A stretch of DNA of 64,000 nucleotides from Haloarcula amylovorans (GCF_004681185.1 NZ_SRIF01000007.1:49726-113725), one strand, 5' to 3'; positions 1-8,577 are shown, counted from the first letter of the stretch. Numbers and translations: made by a program. Notes: a model not told the origin generated them from the sequence alone.

Positions 1-156
1 GTGGATTGCGGGTCCACCACTCGAAGTTGCTGAGTGGGACATTTACGACTGTTAGATTTCACCGGTCTAGAGACTCTAGCAACTGTATTCATTCTAGTGG
101 CTGTTGCTGTTGTTATTCTCTGTTTGTTCCTAGTTTACTAGTCTAGTAACTAGTAC

Positions 157-180
157 GGACACACCTAGTTCCGAGTTAGT
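157..180 (-). repeat. Origin recognition box-like repeat 1 (inverted copy)
   Basis: Read on the minus strand it begins actaactcgg and runs into aggtgtgtcc. It is the only copy found in this orientation and faces away from the copy at 221-243. Confidence 0.75.
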
Positions 181-220
181 ACAACCCTCTTAGCCAGTCA
201 CCCTGTCAACATTCCCCCAA

Positions 221-243
221 CTAACTCGGAATCAGGTGTGTGT
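221..243 (+). repeat. Origin recognition box-like repeat 2
   Basis: Core ctaactcgg followed by aatcaggtgtgtgt. It forms a divergent pair with the inverted copy at 157-180, 40 bp away. Confidence 0.75.
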
Positions 244-316
244 CTCTAGGCATTCGTCTCTAGGATTCGATATACAGAGGATGAGACTCAGTCTTCACTC
301 GTGACATCCTACTCTA

Positions 317-339
317 CTAACTCGGAATCTGGTGTGTGG
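317..339 (+). repeat. Origin recognition box-like repeat 3
   Basis: Core ctaactcgg followed by aatctggtgtgtgg. Confidence 0.75.
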
Positions 340-526
340 GTGCAAATCCCCTCGGGACCAGTCCGAGGTCTTCACCGCGACACCGAGAACTCGGTCTGAT
401 TCGTCGCACTGTGCTTACTCGTTCCACTCTACGGATATCCGAACCCTCTCAAAACTATCTCTCCCTAGTGATTGAGCTTGGTCAAACTCTATTCGGATTA
501 TTTCACTCTAACTCTCACTTTGAAAA

Positions 527-549
527 CTAACTCGGAATCGGGTGTGTCT
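527..549 (+). repeat. Origin recognition box-like repeat 4
   Basis: Core ctaactcgg followed by aatcgggtgtgtct. Confidence 0.75.
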
Positions 550-638
550 TTGTTTCGTCGACTGTGCCAGTGTCAATGGATTTCCAACAACTATTTGCAT
601 CAATGTGGGAATCGCTCTCAACTACCGTCCTGACACCT

Positions 639-661
639 CTAACTCGGAAATAGGTGGGTCT
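639..661 (+). repeat. Origin recognition box-like repeat 5 (variant tail)
   Basis: Core ctaactcgg followed by aaataggtgggtct. The tail departs from the consensus at a few positions. Confidence 0.65.
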
Positions 662-726
662 ACACTGGATTCAAAGTTATCCTCTCTTCCTTTCTCACGG
701 TCGAATTCACTGTGTAGAGACCATCT

Positions 727-749
727 CTAACTCGGAGTCAAGTCCCAAG
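727..749 (+). repeat. Origin recognition box-like repeat 6 (degenerate tail, abuts orc1)
   Basis: Core ctaactcgg followed by agtcaagtcccaag. The core is intact but the G/T tail is lost. It ends four bases before the first possible orc1 start, so binding here could also repress orc1 (inference). Confidence 0.5.
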
Positions 750-753
750 GCTT

Positions 754-2028
754 TTGATGTGGTTTGGTGAAACAACCCTCATGGACGGTAACGAGAGCGG
801 TGACCTGGAGGAGCCTGATGAACTCTTCCAGACCGTCGATGAAACCGGAGGGGACGATATTTTTGCGAATCGTGAACTTCTCAATATCGACCACGTCCCC
901 GACGAGAATCGAATCGTCGGCCGGGACAAACACATCACGGAACTCGCGAACGAGGTCGGCCCTGCGGTGACTGGCTCTCCCCCCAACTCTGTCATTCTGT
1001 ATGGAAAAACCGGCTCTGGGAAGTCACTCGTCGCAAACCACGTCATGGAACGTGCTCGGAATGAAGCTGACCGACGGGGAAAGCGGTTAGCGACGGTAAC
1101 AGTTGACTGTGCGCAGGCGAAGGGGGAAGCCGACACGATCCAGACGATCGCCGAATCGATCAACAAACCATCCTCTGGTGTGAAGGTACCGACACGAGGG
1201 ATTTCTACAAACGAGTATTATAACCGTCTCTGGAATATCCTCAACCAAGAGTACGACGCAGCACTCATCACACTTGACGAGGTGGATCGGCTCGGCGACG
1301 ATAACGTGTTGATGCTTCTTTCCAGGGCTCGCGAAGCCGGGAAAGTCGACGTCCCTATCGGCATCATTTCCATCTCGAACAAGGTGAATTTCCGCGAGCA
1401 GATGACTGAACGGGTCAAGAGTAGCCTCGGTCATAATGAAACCATCTTCGACCCGTACGATGGCGAGCAGCTCCGGGAAATCCTCGAAAACCGCAAGGAT
1501 GCATTCCACGACGGGGTCCTCAATCCCGGAGTCATCCCGAAAACGGCTGCGTTGGCAGCCCAACGGCACGGTGACGCTCGGAAAGCGATTCGTCTCCTCC
1601 GTCACGCAGGTGACTACGCCAAAAACAATAACATCGGTGAAGTAACAGAAGATCACCTTGAACTTGCCCAAGAACAAGCCGAAGTCGAACGGCTGAAAGA
1701 ACTAATCGCCGGGCTTCCACCACACAGTAAGTACATCCTTTACGCGCTCGCAAATCTCACTAACAACGCCGAAGACAATGTCTGGTTCCGGACGACTGTT
1801 ATTTACGATATCTACAAGAAGGTCTGTAACGTCGAAGGGACAGACACGCTCACGACTGATACAATTCGAGGGTTGCTCAGTGAGCTCGCATTCCTTGAGG
1901 TGACGGAATCGAACCAAGAACACGGTGGGATGGGCAAGGGGACCTACAAGGAGCATCGTCTCCTCTGGGAACCCAATGTCGTCTTCAAGATGGATCCTGA
2001 TCCAGCGCATGTCGACATTGACCAGTAG
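754..2028 (+). CDS. orc1: Orc1/Cdc6 family replication initiator
   Basis: Archaeal origin-binding AAA+ ATPase that recognises origin boxes and recruits the replicative helicase. The 424-residue frame shows Walker A GKTGSGKS at about residues 84-91, Walker B ITLDEVDR around 172-179, a sensor-1-like segment IGIISISN, and a C-terminal winged-helix half from about residue 330. Length and domain order are normal for the family. An alternative start is the ATG at 781, which removes nine residues (MMWFGETTL) and may be the true start because the acidic N-terminus typical of the family begins there. It lies directly downstream of the six origin repeats, the classical autonomous origin arrangement. 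A second, decayed orc1 copy lies at 53940-54570. Confidence 0.95.
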   Translation: MMWFGETTLMDGNESGDLEEPDELFQTVDETGGDDIFANRELLNIDHVPDENRIVGRDKHITELANEVGPAVTGSPPNSVILYGKTGSGKSLVANHVMERARNEADRRGKRLATVTVDCAQAKGEADTIQTIAESINKPSSGVKVPTRGISTNEYYNRLWNILNQEYDAALITLDEVDRLGDDNVLMLLSRAREAGKVDVPIGIISISNKVNFREQMTERVKSSLGHNETIFDPYDGEQLREILENRKDAFHDGVLNPGVIPKTAALAAQRHGDARKAIRLLRHAGDYAKNNNIGEVTEDHLELAQEQAEVERLKELIAGLPPHSKYILYALANLTNNAEDNVWFRTTVIYDIYKKVCNVEGTDTLTTDTIRGLLSELAFLEVTESNQEHGGMGKGTYKEHRLLWEPNVVFKMDPDPAHVDIDQ

Positions 2029-2197
2029 CTCACTATCGTCCACACCCCCGTTATCGAAGTGAAAACACCAGTGAGGATGTTTATCAACTTAAATCTCAGA
2101 CCGGTAGCTGGGCTACTCATCTGGACTGACAGGTTCCTTATATCTTGATTTGATTTTGTCGCCTTCCCGCCACTGCCAGTAGTAGTACCGGTTTTCG

Positions 2198-2983
2198 TTG
2201 ATACAGACCGATAGCGCATACCTCCGTCTTCAGGCGGGGCTATCTAAACCGCTCACCGTCTACCTGATTGGTGGTGGCGCGATGTCGCTGCGCGACCTCA
2301 AGGGGGCGACGAAAGATATCGACCTGGTTGTCCCGGATGGCGACGCGTACGGCCAGCTGTGGGCCGTTCTGATGGACCTCGGGTATGCGGAGGTCCAGTC
2401 GTTGGATCCAGATTATCGGGCGCTGGGCGCGACCAGCTGCGTCGAGAACGACGATGGGTGTCGCCTCGACATCTTCAACCAGCAGGTCGCGAACAAGCTC
2501 GTGCTCACCGACGGGATGCAAGAGCGCAGCGAGCCGTTCCTCAGCACGGATCGACTGACGGTCCGGCTGGTCAGCAACGAGGATATCTTCCTGTTCAAAC
2601 TAATCGCAGGCCGCGACGACGACATCGAGGACATGAATATGCTTGTGCAAGCCGGCCTCGATTACGACGTCGTCTGAGATGAACTCGAAACCCAGATCGA
2701 ACGCCTGGGTGACGATCAGTTCGCCACGTTCGCGAACGAGGCCCTGGTCGAACTCGAGGAGCGGTACGGGGTGACCACGCCGATCGAAGACCGCGTCCAG
2801 GAGCTCACGAATAGGTACTACCGGGGGCTCGAAGTTCTCCAGGCACTCGACGAGCCGATGACCGTCGACAAACTGGCCGCTGAACTGGAGCTGGATACCG
2901 ACGAGGTTCACGACCGGATCGCGTATCTCTCAACGTTCGACCGGGTCCGTCGAGATGGTGATACAATTCGTCCCGTGGAGTAG
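2198..2983 (+). pseudogene. Nucleotidyltransferase-like protein (DUF6036-type) broken by one in-frame TGA
   Basis: The first part (2198-2677) reads as a nucleotidyltransferase-fold protein with LIGGGAMSLRDLKGATKDID near its start, containing the GG and DxD features of the fold. It stops at TGA 2675-2677 after DYDVV. The same frame then continues without interruption to TAG at 2983 (ELETQIERLG ... DRVRRDGDTIRPVE), giving a C-terminal HTH-like segment. No base is lost, so a single substitution, probably CGA (Arg) to TGA, explains the break. The first usable codon is TTG and the N-terminus looks shortened, so the gene may also be truncated at the 5' end. Related proteins accompany mobile haloarchaeal DNA and some resemble MNT-type antitoxins (recalled, not searched). 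Function here is unknown and probably lost. Confidence 0.7.
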
Positions 2984-3103
2984 TACGGTTACGACTACGC
3001 ACCATTCCCCGACGCCGAGGGCGTCTGCCAGTTCATGATCGCACCGAAGCTGCCGACCTGACCGCGTTCTTGATCGAAAAGCTCCGGACAGAGTGGTGTG
3101 TCG

Positions 3104-3145
3104 CTAACCAACACTCCGGTGGCTATCTCGTCGGCTGTTGGTTAG
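3104..3145. terminator. Perfect 10-bp inverted repeat, possible terminator
   Basis: The arm ctaaccaaca (3104-3113) and its exact complement tgttggttag (3136-3145) are separated by 22 nt and followed by tcggttttt. It lies after the broken gene ending at 2983 and before the small gene at 3197. A terminator for the upstream unit is the simplest reading; an operator for the downstream gene is possible. Confidence 0.4.
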
Positions 3146-3196
3146 TCGGTTTTTCTGAACCCCTACTGGAGTGAGGGGGCGACCTCCCGTGACACG

Positions 3197-3460
3197 ATGA
3201 ACGAGACGATTCCAGATTACGAACGATTCGAGCGCCGCCAGCTAGCCACCGACCGCGACAGAGGAACGGATCCACTGTGTATCGACGAGTCGCTCGCACA
3301 CGATCTCGTCGAGGACCTCCGTGCCGAGGGAGTAGTCGACGCTATCCCAGCGGAGCAGCTGCTCGCTCATTTGCCGTCGAGAGGAGTCTTCGAGTCGAAT
3401 CAAGCGCTCGCGTACTTCCATATGGGGTTGGCAGTCGCAAGAGTACAGGACAAGGCGTAG
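3197..3460 (+). CDS. Small acidic hypothetical protein (87 aa)
   Basis: An 87-residue acidic frame beginning MNETIPDYERFERRQL, with no membrane segment or cysteine. A helix-rich middle (SLAHDLVEDLRAEGVVDAIP) could form a small helical domain. Codon use is haloarchaeal (G or C at the third position), which separates it from the AT-rich sequence that follows. Not recognised as a characterised family. Its position beside a nucleotidyltransferase-like gene and an origin hints at a plasmid maintenance or toxin-antitoxin context, but nothing in the sequence proves this. Confidence 0.5.
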   Translation: MNETIPDYERFERRQLATDRDRGTDPLCIDESLAHDLVEDLRAEGVVDAIPAEQLLAHLPSRGVFESNQALAYFHMGLAVARVQDKA

Positions 3461-3851
3461 ATTCAGATTGACGATTCCTGCAGCTTGAGAAATGAGTACA
3501 GACCCGTGCTGAACGATTAGTGAATGCATGTGGCCAATTCTGAATAGAGAAATAGCAGATACGAACACAAAAATTCACTATATGGATTTATAAGCCGACG
3601 AATGATAGCAGATACATTGACATTCCTCTAAAAGTGCATACAGATGGGGCAATTAGGTAATATATACTAATGCATTTTCAAAATTTGCAGCAATATCTGG
3701 CATTCAATCCTTACATTGGCTGCTATTCGGCTATTTCCCCTCGATATAGATCTATAACCTCTGAAATACAAAAGCTAGCAGAGATCGCACCTCGCTTAAG
3801 TGAAAAGCTGAAACCACAGATAAGACAGAGAATGATGATTGGCAGTATAAG
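3461..3851. other. AT-rich stretch without a recognisable gene
   Basis: About 390 bp of AT-rich sequence between the 87-aa gene and the MFS relic. Short open frames here have no haloarchaeal codon bias or protein-like composition. Nothing further could be identified. Confidence 0.5.
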
Positions 3852-4611
3852 ATGACTGTATTAGCTCTCTGTACGCTCGCCCTATTTTTCGGTATTTGCC
3901 GGCTTGCGCTTAGTTCAGTTGTTCCTGACCTCGCGACGGAGTTTCACACGTCCAATAAGTTGATCGGCGGGGCATTAACCGGGATGTGGGTAACATATGC
4001 CCTGACGCAATTCCCGAGCAGGATTCTCACCGATTTGGTGATAAATATCTTATTCTCATTTCGGTGGCGGGCACCGGTCTTCCGGCATTGCTTATCGTTG
4101 CTGCTCCAACGTTCGGTGTTTTTGTCTTAGGTGTCATCCTTTTACGAGCTGTCGCTGGACTTCACTATAGCGTCGCGACGGCGCTCATTACGCGGATATA
4201 CGGCGGGATTGGGACCGCTATTGGGATCCATAATTCTGGGGCACTGCTTGCTGGTCTCTTAGCTTCAGTCGTTGTCTCATGGATTGCGGTCAGTTCGGTT
4301 GGCGGCCCGCGGTGGCGCTTGGGACGCTCGTTGCGATTCCGACTGCAGGATTAGTTGCGGCCGGAATTCGTCGTCTGAATCCCGCCAACCTGATCAGCCG
4401 ATGCGCGACCAGGTCAACCGTGATGAGATCACAGAGATTCTCTCTCTTGTCCAGCGGTCGTTTTTACAGGCGTCATCGCAATCATCGTCGGATTCTCTTG
4501 ATAGTGACTCACATCATTTCTTCCCGCGTTCTTCTTGCAATACCACGGCTACTCGCAGACGCTCGCAGGAATCCTTGGCGTTCTCCACAAAAGATAATAG
4601 GATGGAAATAG
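3852..4611 (+). pseudogene. MFS transporter relic with several frameshifts
   Basis: Pieces of one major facilitator superfamily protein appear in all three forward frames in the correct order. At 3852 is a first helix pair (LALFFGICRLALSSVVPDL) with TGMWVTYALTQFPS. From about 4030 in another frame come DKYLILISVAG and YSVATALITRIYGGIGTAIG. From about 4290 in the third come GWRPAVALGTLVAIPTAGL and, after further damage, QYHGYSQTLAGILGVL near 4540-4590. The arrangement matches the N-terminal and central helices of a 12-helix permease; the C-terminal part is missing. At least three frameshifts make it nonfunctional. It ends just before gatB, so it may once have been the uptake gene replaced by the PTS (inference). 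Confidence 0.8.
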
Positions 4612-4623
4612 ATGAGATGAACG

Positions 4624-4917
4624 ATGCCGTACAAAGTACTAGCGGCCTGTGGTAGTGCATCCGCAACTTCCTCAGCTGCAAAGAGTAAACTCGAAGAGAA
4701 CATGACCGACTACGGGTTCAATAAGAACGAAATCAGCATTTCTACCGCGCGAATCGGAGAGCTGCCGAGTCAGATCGATAATGCTGACGCCGTCGTCATC
4801 ATGTCCGGTAATGCGCCTGACCTCGACAGCGACGTCCCCATCATAGACGGAGTGAACCTCATGACTGGATTCGGTGAAGATGAGGTATACGAAGAACTGG
4901 CCAACGAACTCAAATAG
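4624..4917 (+). CDS. gatB: PTS system galactitol-type EIIB component
   Basis: Cytoplasmic phosphocarrier of a phosphotransferase system; it accepts phosphate from EIIA on a cysteine and passes it to sugar bound in EIIC. The 97-residue protein has the EIIB P-loop near its start (VLAACGSASATSSAAKSKLE) with the phosphorylated Cys at position 9. Length fits the lactose/galactitol-type IIB family. The substrate class is taken from the GatC-type membrane component at 8719-10188, so galactitol itself is not proven; a polyol or acid sugar is possible. It is followed 12 bp downstream by an unknown co-directional gene, while GatA, HPr, EI and GatC are on the opposite strand. Confidence 0.88.
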   Translation: MPYKVLAACGSASATSSAAKSKLEENMTDYGFNKNEISISTARIGELPSQIDNADAVVIMSGNAPDLDSDVPIIDGVNLMTGFGEDEVYEELANELK

Positions 4918-4929
4918 ATCTCCAGTAGC

Positions 4930-5307
4930 ATGGGACGCAAAGTTCGTTGTCACGTCACTGTCGAAGATCCGTCCTCGTTTCTAGCCGAGGTGAGACAGTG
5001 TTTTACCGACAACGAGTACGAACTCGATAGAGCAGGTAGCGATTCCGTCCTAATCTTCACTGCGGGTAGTCCGGCTTGGACCGTCGTCGGTACTCACAGT
5101 TGGAAGAAAACCAGCCGAACCGTCATCGTTTCGACCAGCACTGACGACAAGACAATAGCCGGAAACGTTGAATTTCTCTATGACGTCTCTTGGCTCTCAA
5201 TCCACTACCGCCCGCAGGGAAAGGTGCTTACGGAGTTAGAGGAATTCCTCAGCTCGATGGGATACGGCGACCTCACGATTCACCATGAATACGAATCCGT
5301 AGTCTGA
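4930..5307 (+). CDS. Uncharacterised protein in PTS locus (125 aa)
   Basis: A 125-residue soluble protein starting MGRKVRCHVTVED, 12 bp after gatB and in the same direction, so probably co-transcribed. It has no transmembrane segment and no recognised motif; alternating hydrophobic stretches (RTVIVSTST, DVSWLSIHY) suggest a small alpha/beta fold. It converges on gatA, with 16 bp between their stop codons. Its place between the IIB and IIA genes suggests a role in PTS function or regulation, but I do not recognise the family. Confidence 0.7.
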   Translation: MGRKVRCHVTVEDPSSFLAEVRQCFTDNEYELDRAGSDSVLIFTAGSPAWTVVGTHSWKKTSRTVIVSTSTDDKTIAGNVEFLYDVSWLSIHYRPQGKVLTELEEFLSSMGYGDLTIHHEYESVV

Positions 5308-5323
5308 ACTCTGAGTGAGCGAA

Positions 5324-5767
5324 TCAGAGACAGGCATTTCTGATTTTAGCAACAATTTCGTCGCCGTTGCCGGCCTGAACCTCTTCGTAGAACGATTCCT
5401 CTTGGAAGAGAGGAACGAGGTTTGAGAGGAATTCCGAATAGCCATCAGTGTCTTTGACGACCAGTAGTAACACGAGTTCGGTGTCGACTGTTTCGTCGGG
5501 AGACTCCATACTGTTGAAGGCGACCGATGACTCTGGGAGGCCGACGATCAGCGCCTGCTCAGTGACTAAGTCTGCATCGGCATGTGGAATGGCGACACCG
5601 TAATCTAGCGGCGGGATGTAAATTCCAGTGGGGTATTCCACTTCCCGATCGAGGAGCGCTTCGCGATACGCATCCGTCACGTACTCGTTAGACTCTGCAA
5701 CAGAGACAAGCGATTCGAGGGCTTCAGTCGAAGAATCGGCACCAAAATGAACGATGTCTGTTTCCAT
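5324..5767 (-). CDS. gatA: PTS EIIA component (fructose/mannitol/galactitol family)
   Basis: Phosphotransferase IIA protein, taking phosphate from HPr on a histidine and giving it to EIIB. The 147-residue sequence contains the family active-site segment GVAIPHADADL, placing the phosphorylated His at residue 62, with the usual leading REALLDREVEYPTGI. Length is normal for a single-domain IIA of the PTS_EIIA_2 family. Only 3 bp separate it from ptsH upstream on the same strand, so the two are almost certainly one transcript. It works with GatB and GatC encoded nearby. Confidence 0.9.
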   Translation of the reverse strand: METDIVHFGADSSTEALESLVSVAESNEYVTDAYREALLDREVEYPTGIYIPPLDYGVAIPHADADLVTEQALIVGLPESSVAFNSMESPDETVDTELVLLLVVKDTDGYSEFLSNLVPLFQEESFYEEVQAGNGDEIVAKIRNACL

Positions 5768-5770
5768 TTT

Positions 5771-6043
5771 CTAGGCCTCCGATTCGAGTTCGAAGTCATC
5801 ACGAACGAGGGTTGCTAACCTCTCAACGGCTGCGTCTTCGTCGTCACCGTCTGCAGTAATGGTGATCTCATCACCCTCTTCAGCATTCAGTGAGAGAATC
5901 GCAACGCTGCTTTTTGCGTTAGCGGTTGCGCCATCAGCGTGGATCTCTATTGACGCGTCGTATTCCGATGCCGATTGGACGAACACAGACGCAGGTCGAG
6001 CATGCAATCCCTTTTCGTGCGTTAACGTGACAGTCTTTTCCAT
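5771..6043 (-). CDS. ptsH: Phosphocarrier protein HPr
   Basis: Small cytoplasmic phosphocarrier between enzyme I and EIIA. The 90-residue protein shows the HPr signature KGLHARPAS with the phospho-accepting His at residue 14, followed by the AKSSVAILSL segment that carries the regulatory-type serine region in bacterial homologues. Whether that serine is used here is unknown. It is the first gene of a ptsH-gatA pair and is divergent from the aldolase gene at 6166, with the shared promoter region at 6044-6165. Confidence 0.93.
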   Translation of the reverse strand: MEKTVTLTHEKGLHARPASVFVQSASEYDASIEIHADGATANAKSSVAILSLNAEEGDEITITADGDDEDAAVERLATLVRDDFELESEA

Positions 6044-6129
6044 GGGTAGTAACGTCGTTACCCAGTTTTGTATCCTCCATAATATACGTGTTGCAACTCG
6101 TACGCGGATCGTCGCATTGGAATCACGAA

Positions 6130-6137
6130 TTCTTATA
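6130..6137 (+). promoter_or_regulatory. Archaeal TATA-like box of the aldolase gene
   Basis: The sequence ttatata within ttcttatatagaatgg lies about 30 bp before the ATG at 6166. That spacing implies a leaderless or nearly leaderless transcript and argues against the upstream starts at 6088 and 6142, which would place the box inside or at the start of the coding frame. Confidence 0.5.
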
Positions 6138-6165
6138 TAGAATGGACAAGTACCTGAATGACGTT

Positions 6166-6822
6166 ATGGCGGAAGAGCTAGTCCTCGGTGAAGAGCGTGC
6201 TGCAGTTGCAAAGTTCGGCCGTGAAATGTTAGACAAGGGATTGACGGAAGGCGTTGGTGGCAATCTCAGTCAGCGAGGTGCGGATGGGAAAGTGGCAATC
6301 AGTCCATCCGGAATCCCCTATGGACGAATCGACGCAGAAGACGTCCCTATCGTCACAACGGACGCTGAACACGTCGAAGGTGAACTCGACCCGTCAAGTG
6401 AGACGCCGATGCACACAATGATCTACCGGGAACGCCCGGATGTCGGGGCGATAGTCCATACTCATTCGCCGTATGCGACGACGTTCGCTGCGCTGGGCGA
6501 GGAAATACCGGCCTCACACTACTTGGTGGAATTCGTTGGCACTGAGATTCCTGTTGCAAAGTTTGACCTGCCAGGATCTGAAGAGTTGGGGCAGCATGCT
6601 GTCGATGCGCTCGGCGATGAGTACAACGGATGTCTACTCCAAAACCACGGGGTCATCGCGGTCGGAGATACTGTCGAACACGCGCTCGAAACCGCGCAGA
6701 TGATAGAGTACACTGCGCGAATTCACTATCAGGCACGCAACATCGGCGATCCGATAGTTCTAGATGACGAAGAAATCGAGGCCCTCATCGAAGGCCTCGA
6801 TGAGTATCGAAACCTCAAGTAG
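6166..6822 (+). CDS. fucA: Class II aldolase (L-fuculose-phosphate aldolase family)
   Basis: Zinc-dependent aldolase of the AraD/FucA family, usually cleaving a sugar 1-phosphate into DHAP plus an aldehyde. From MAEELVLGEE the protein is 218 residues, normal for the family. Visible features are GVGGNLSQR (phosphate-binding loop), SPSGIPYG, the metal site IVHTHSPYATTFA and the third ligand in LLQNHGVIAVG. I prefer the start at 6166 because of the TATA box at 6130; the frame is open back to 6088. Sitting between HPr and EI genes, it probably processes a phosphosugar delivered by the PTS. Exact substrate (fuculose-, rhamnulose- or another ketose-1-phosphate) cannot be read from sequence. Confidence 0.85.
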   Translation: MAEELVLGEERAAVAKFGREMLDKGLTEGVGGNLSQRGADGKVAISPSGIPYGRIDAEDVPIVTTDAEHVEGELDPSSETPMHTMIYRERPDVGAIVHTHSPYATTFAALGEEIPASHYLVEFVGTEIPVAKFDLPGSEELGQHAVDALGDEYNGCLLQNHGVIAVGDTVEHALETAQMIEYTARIHYQARNIGDPIVLDDEEIEALIEGLDEYRNLK

Positions 6823-6855
6823 TCCGGCAGTAGTCCGTAGCCCTATTTTCCGTTT

Positions 6856-8577
6856 TCAGGACCACTCGTCGATTAGCGACGCCACTTCCGTAGAACTCGA
6901 CGCGGCGAGTGCGTCGTCTGCCAGCGACTCAGCAGCCTCGTCGTACAATCCGTCGACAACCGACTTCACTTCAGGAATCGTCACCGCACTCATGCTGAGT
7001 TCGTCGAGACCAAGACCGACAAGCAACGGCGCCATCTTGGGGTCGCCGGCCATCTCACCACACATTCCGACCCAACAATCGGTAGCGTGGGCCGCTTCGA
7101 TAACTTGCTTGATAGCGCGCAGAACGGCGGGTGAGAGCGGGTCATGTAGCGACTCCACGCGCTCCTCTTCGCGCGAGGCAGCGGCGATGTACTGCGTGAG
7201 GTCGTTAGTACCGATACTAAAGAACTCGACACGGTCGGCCAGTTCGGGAGCAAGAAAGACAGCTGCCGGTGTCTCGATCATTACGCCGAACTCAGGAATC
7301 GCGTAGTCTATACCCTCTGCATCGAGTGTTTCTGCAACAGACTCGACGACCGCCAAGACCTCGTCTAATTCCTCTACCGAAGCGACGAGAGGAAACATTA
7401 CTGCAAGGGCGTCTCCGTGTTCGGTCGCCGCGGCGCGTAGAAGCGCCCGTATTTGTGTCTTGAACAGCTCCGGGCGCGCGCCGGGAGCCAGTCGCACCCC
7501 ACGGAGACCGAGGAAGGGATTCGTTCCGGCTTCGACATCGAGATAGGGGACGGGTTTGTCGCCACCCACGTCGAGTGTCCGAACGAGGACTCGCTGCCCA
7601 TTGAACGTCGAAAGCGCTCGTTCGAAAGCTTCGAACTGTTCTTCCTCAGTGGGCGGAGCGTCACGTTCGAGGAAGAAAAACTCGGTACGGAACAGGCCGA
7701 TCCCATCAGCACCAAAGTCGGCCGCACTCTCGACGGCCTGCAGCGAGCCGACGTTCGCGGCGACTTCGACCTGGTGATTGCCGATAGTTGAGACGCGGTC
7801 ATCACGGACCTCTGCTGTTTCGTTTGCTTGTGCATTTTCGATAGCCTGTTCGTCCGGACTTCGAACGACTTCACCGTTGGTGCCGTCGACAAGTAGTGTC
7901 TCGTCATCAGCGATAGCGTCGAGACTATCGCCAGTGCCGACGACTGCCGGAATCCCCAGTGACCGAGCGACAATGGCGGCGTGTGACGTTCGACCGCCTT
8001 CAGCCGTGACGAAGCCTGCGACCTCATCGGGATCCAGCGCGACCGTTTCGCTCGGCGTGAGACGCTCTGCGATGATTACGACGCCGGGAGGGACATCACC
8101 GAGACCAGCATCTTCTTCATCAATCAGTTCTCGAAGGAGCCGATTTCGAACGTCACGTAGATCATCGGTTCGTTCGGCCATCCGGCCACCAGTCGCAGCG
8201 AGCTGTTCGATCGATTCCTCGAAGGCATCAGCGACCGCATGTTCAGCCAACGATCCCGACTTGATAGCGTCTCGTGTTGCGTCAACAATAGTCGGGTCGT
8301 CGAGAAACTGCTTGTGTGCTCCGAAGATATCCGCTTCTTCCTCACCGACCTGTTTGCGGGAGCGTTCGCGCTCAGCATCGAGCGCATCGTGGACTGCCTG
8401 CCGAGCGGTTTCGTATCGTTCGAGTTCTGCAGGAGGGTAGACTTCGTCTTCGTCGGCCTCTGGTGGAAGGGCTATACTGTCATCGTATCTCCACGCAGTA
8501 CCAACGCCTGTCACTGGGGTCGCACCGGTACCACTGATACAGTGGTCGGAATCAGCGGTAGTCATGGCTGAACCCAC
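6856..8577 (-). CDS. ptsI: Phosphoenolpyruvate-protein phosphotransferase (PTS enzyme I)
   Basis: General PTS enzyme that autophosphorylates from PEP and phosphorylates HPr. The 573-residue protein has the full-length architecture: an N-terminal HPr-binding helical domain, the active-site segment GGRTSHAAIVARSLGIPAV, and a C-terminal PEP-binding TIM barrel with RTEFFFLERD, a GLRGVRLAP loop and EFFSIGTNDLTQY. The closing CGEMAGDPKMAPLLVGLGL is typical of EI. The annotated start may be late or early by a few codons (ATG at 8577 or 8565). It is upstream of and on the opposite strand from the aldolase and shares orientation with gatC, 141 bp apart. Confidence 0.95.
   Translation of the reverse strand: MGSAMTTADSDHCISGTGATPVTGVGTAWRYDDSIALPPEADEDEVYPPAELERYETARQAVHDALDAERERSRKQVGEEEADIFGAHKQFLDDPTIVDATRDAIKSGSLAEHAVADAFEESIEQLAATGGRMAERTDDLRDVRNRLLRELIDEEDAGLGDVPPGVVIIAERLTPSETVALDPDEVAGFVTAEGGRTSHAAIVARSLGIPAVVGTGDSLDAIADDETLLVDGTNGEVVRSPDEQAIENAQANETAEVRDDRVSTIGNHQVEVAANVGSLQAVESAADFGADGIGLFRTEFFFLERDAPPTEEEQFEAFERALSTFNGQRVLVRTLDVGGDKPVPYLDVEAGTNPFLGLRGVRLAPGARPELFKTQIRALLRAAATEHGDALAVMFPLVASVEELDEVLAVVESVAETLDAEGIDYAIPEFGVMIETPAAVFLAPELADRVEFFSIGTNDLTQYIAAASREEERVESLHDPLSPAVLRAIKQVIEAAHATDCWVGMCGEMAGDPKMAPLLVGLGLDELSMSAVTIPEVKSVVDGLYDEAAESLADDALAASSSTEVASLIDEWS

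Larger units (their letters stand above)
1..753. other. Replication origin region (oriC-like) upstream of orc1
   Basis: No convincing gene lies here. At least six copies of a repeat with the invariant core ctaactcgg, most followed by a G/T-rich tail (ggtgtgt), sit at 157-180 (minus) and 221-243, 317-339, 527-549, 639-661 and 727-749 (plus). The sequence between them is AT-richer than the neighbouring genes. Haloarchaeal origins typically pair origin recognition boxes, in inverted orientation around an unwinding element, with an adjacent orc1/cdc6 gene; this layout fits. The single minus-strand copy at 157-180 against five plus-strand copies suggests the unwinding site is between 180 and 221, or that further minus-strand copies lie upstream of the window. 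Origin activity is inferred. Confidence 0.8.

Noticed and set aside
157-749. Repeats upstream of orc1 as a CRISPR array
   Set aside because: Copies are about 23 bp, spacings vary from 40 to over 180 bp, one copy is inverted and no cas gene is present. Origin boxes explain them better.
2675-2677. TGA as selenocysteine or pyrrolysine recoding
   Set aside because: No SECIS-like hairpin or Sec/Pyl machinery was seen, the position is not a redox site, and pyrrolysine uses TAG. A nonsense mutation is simpler.
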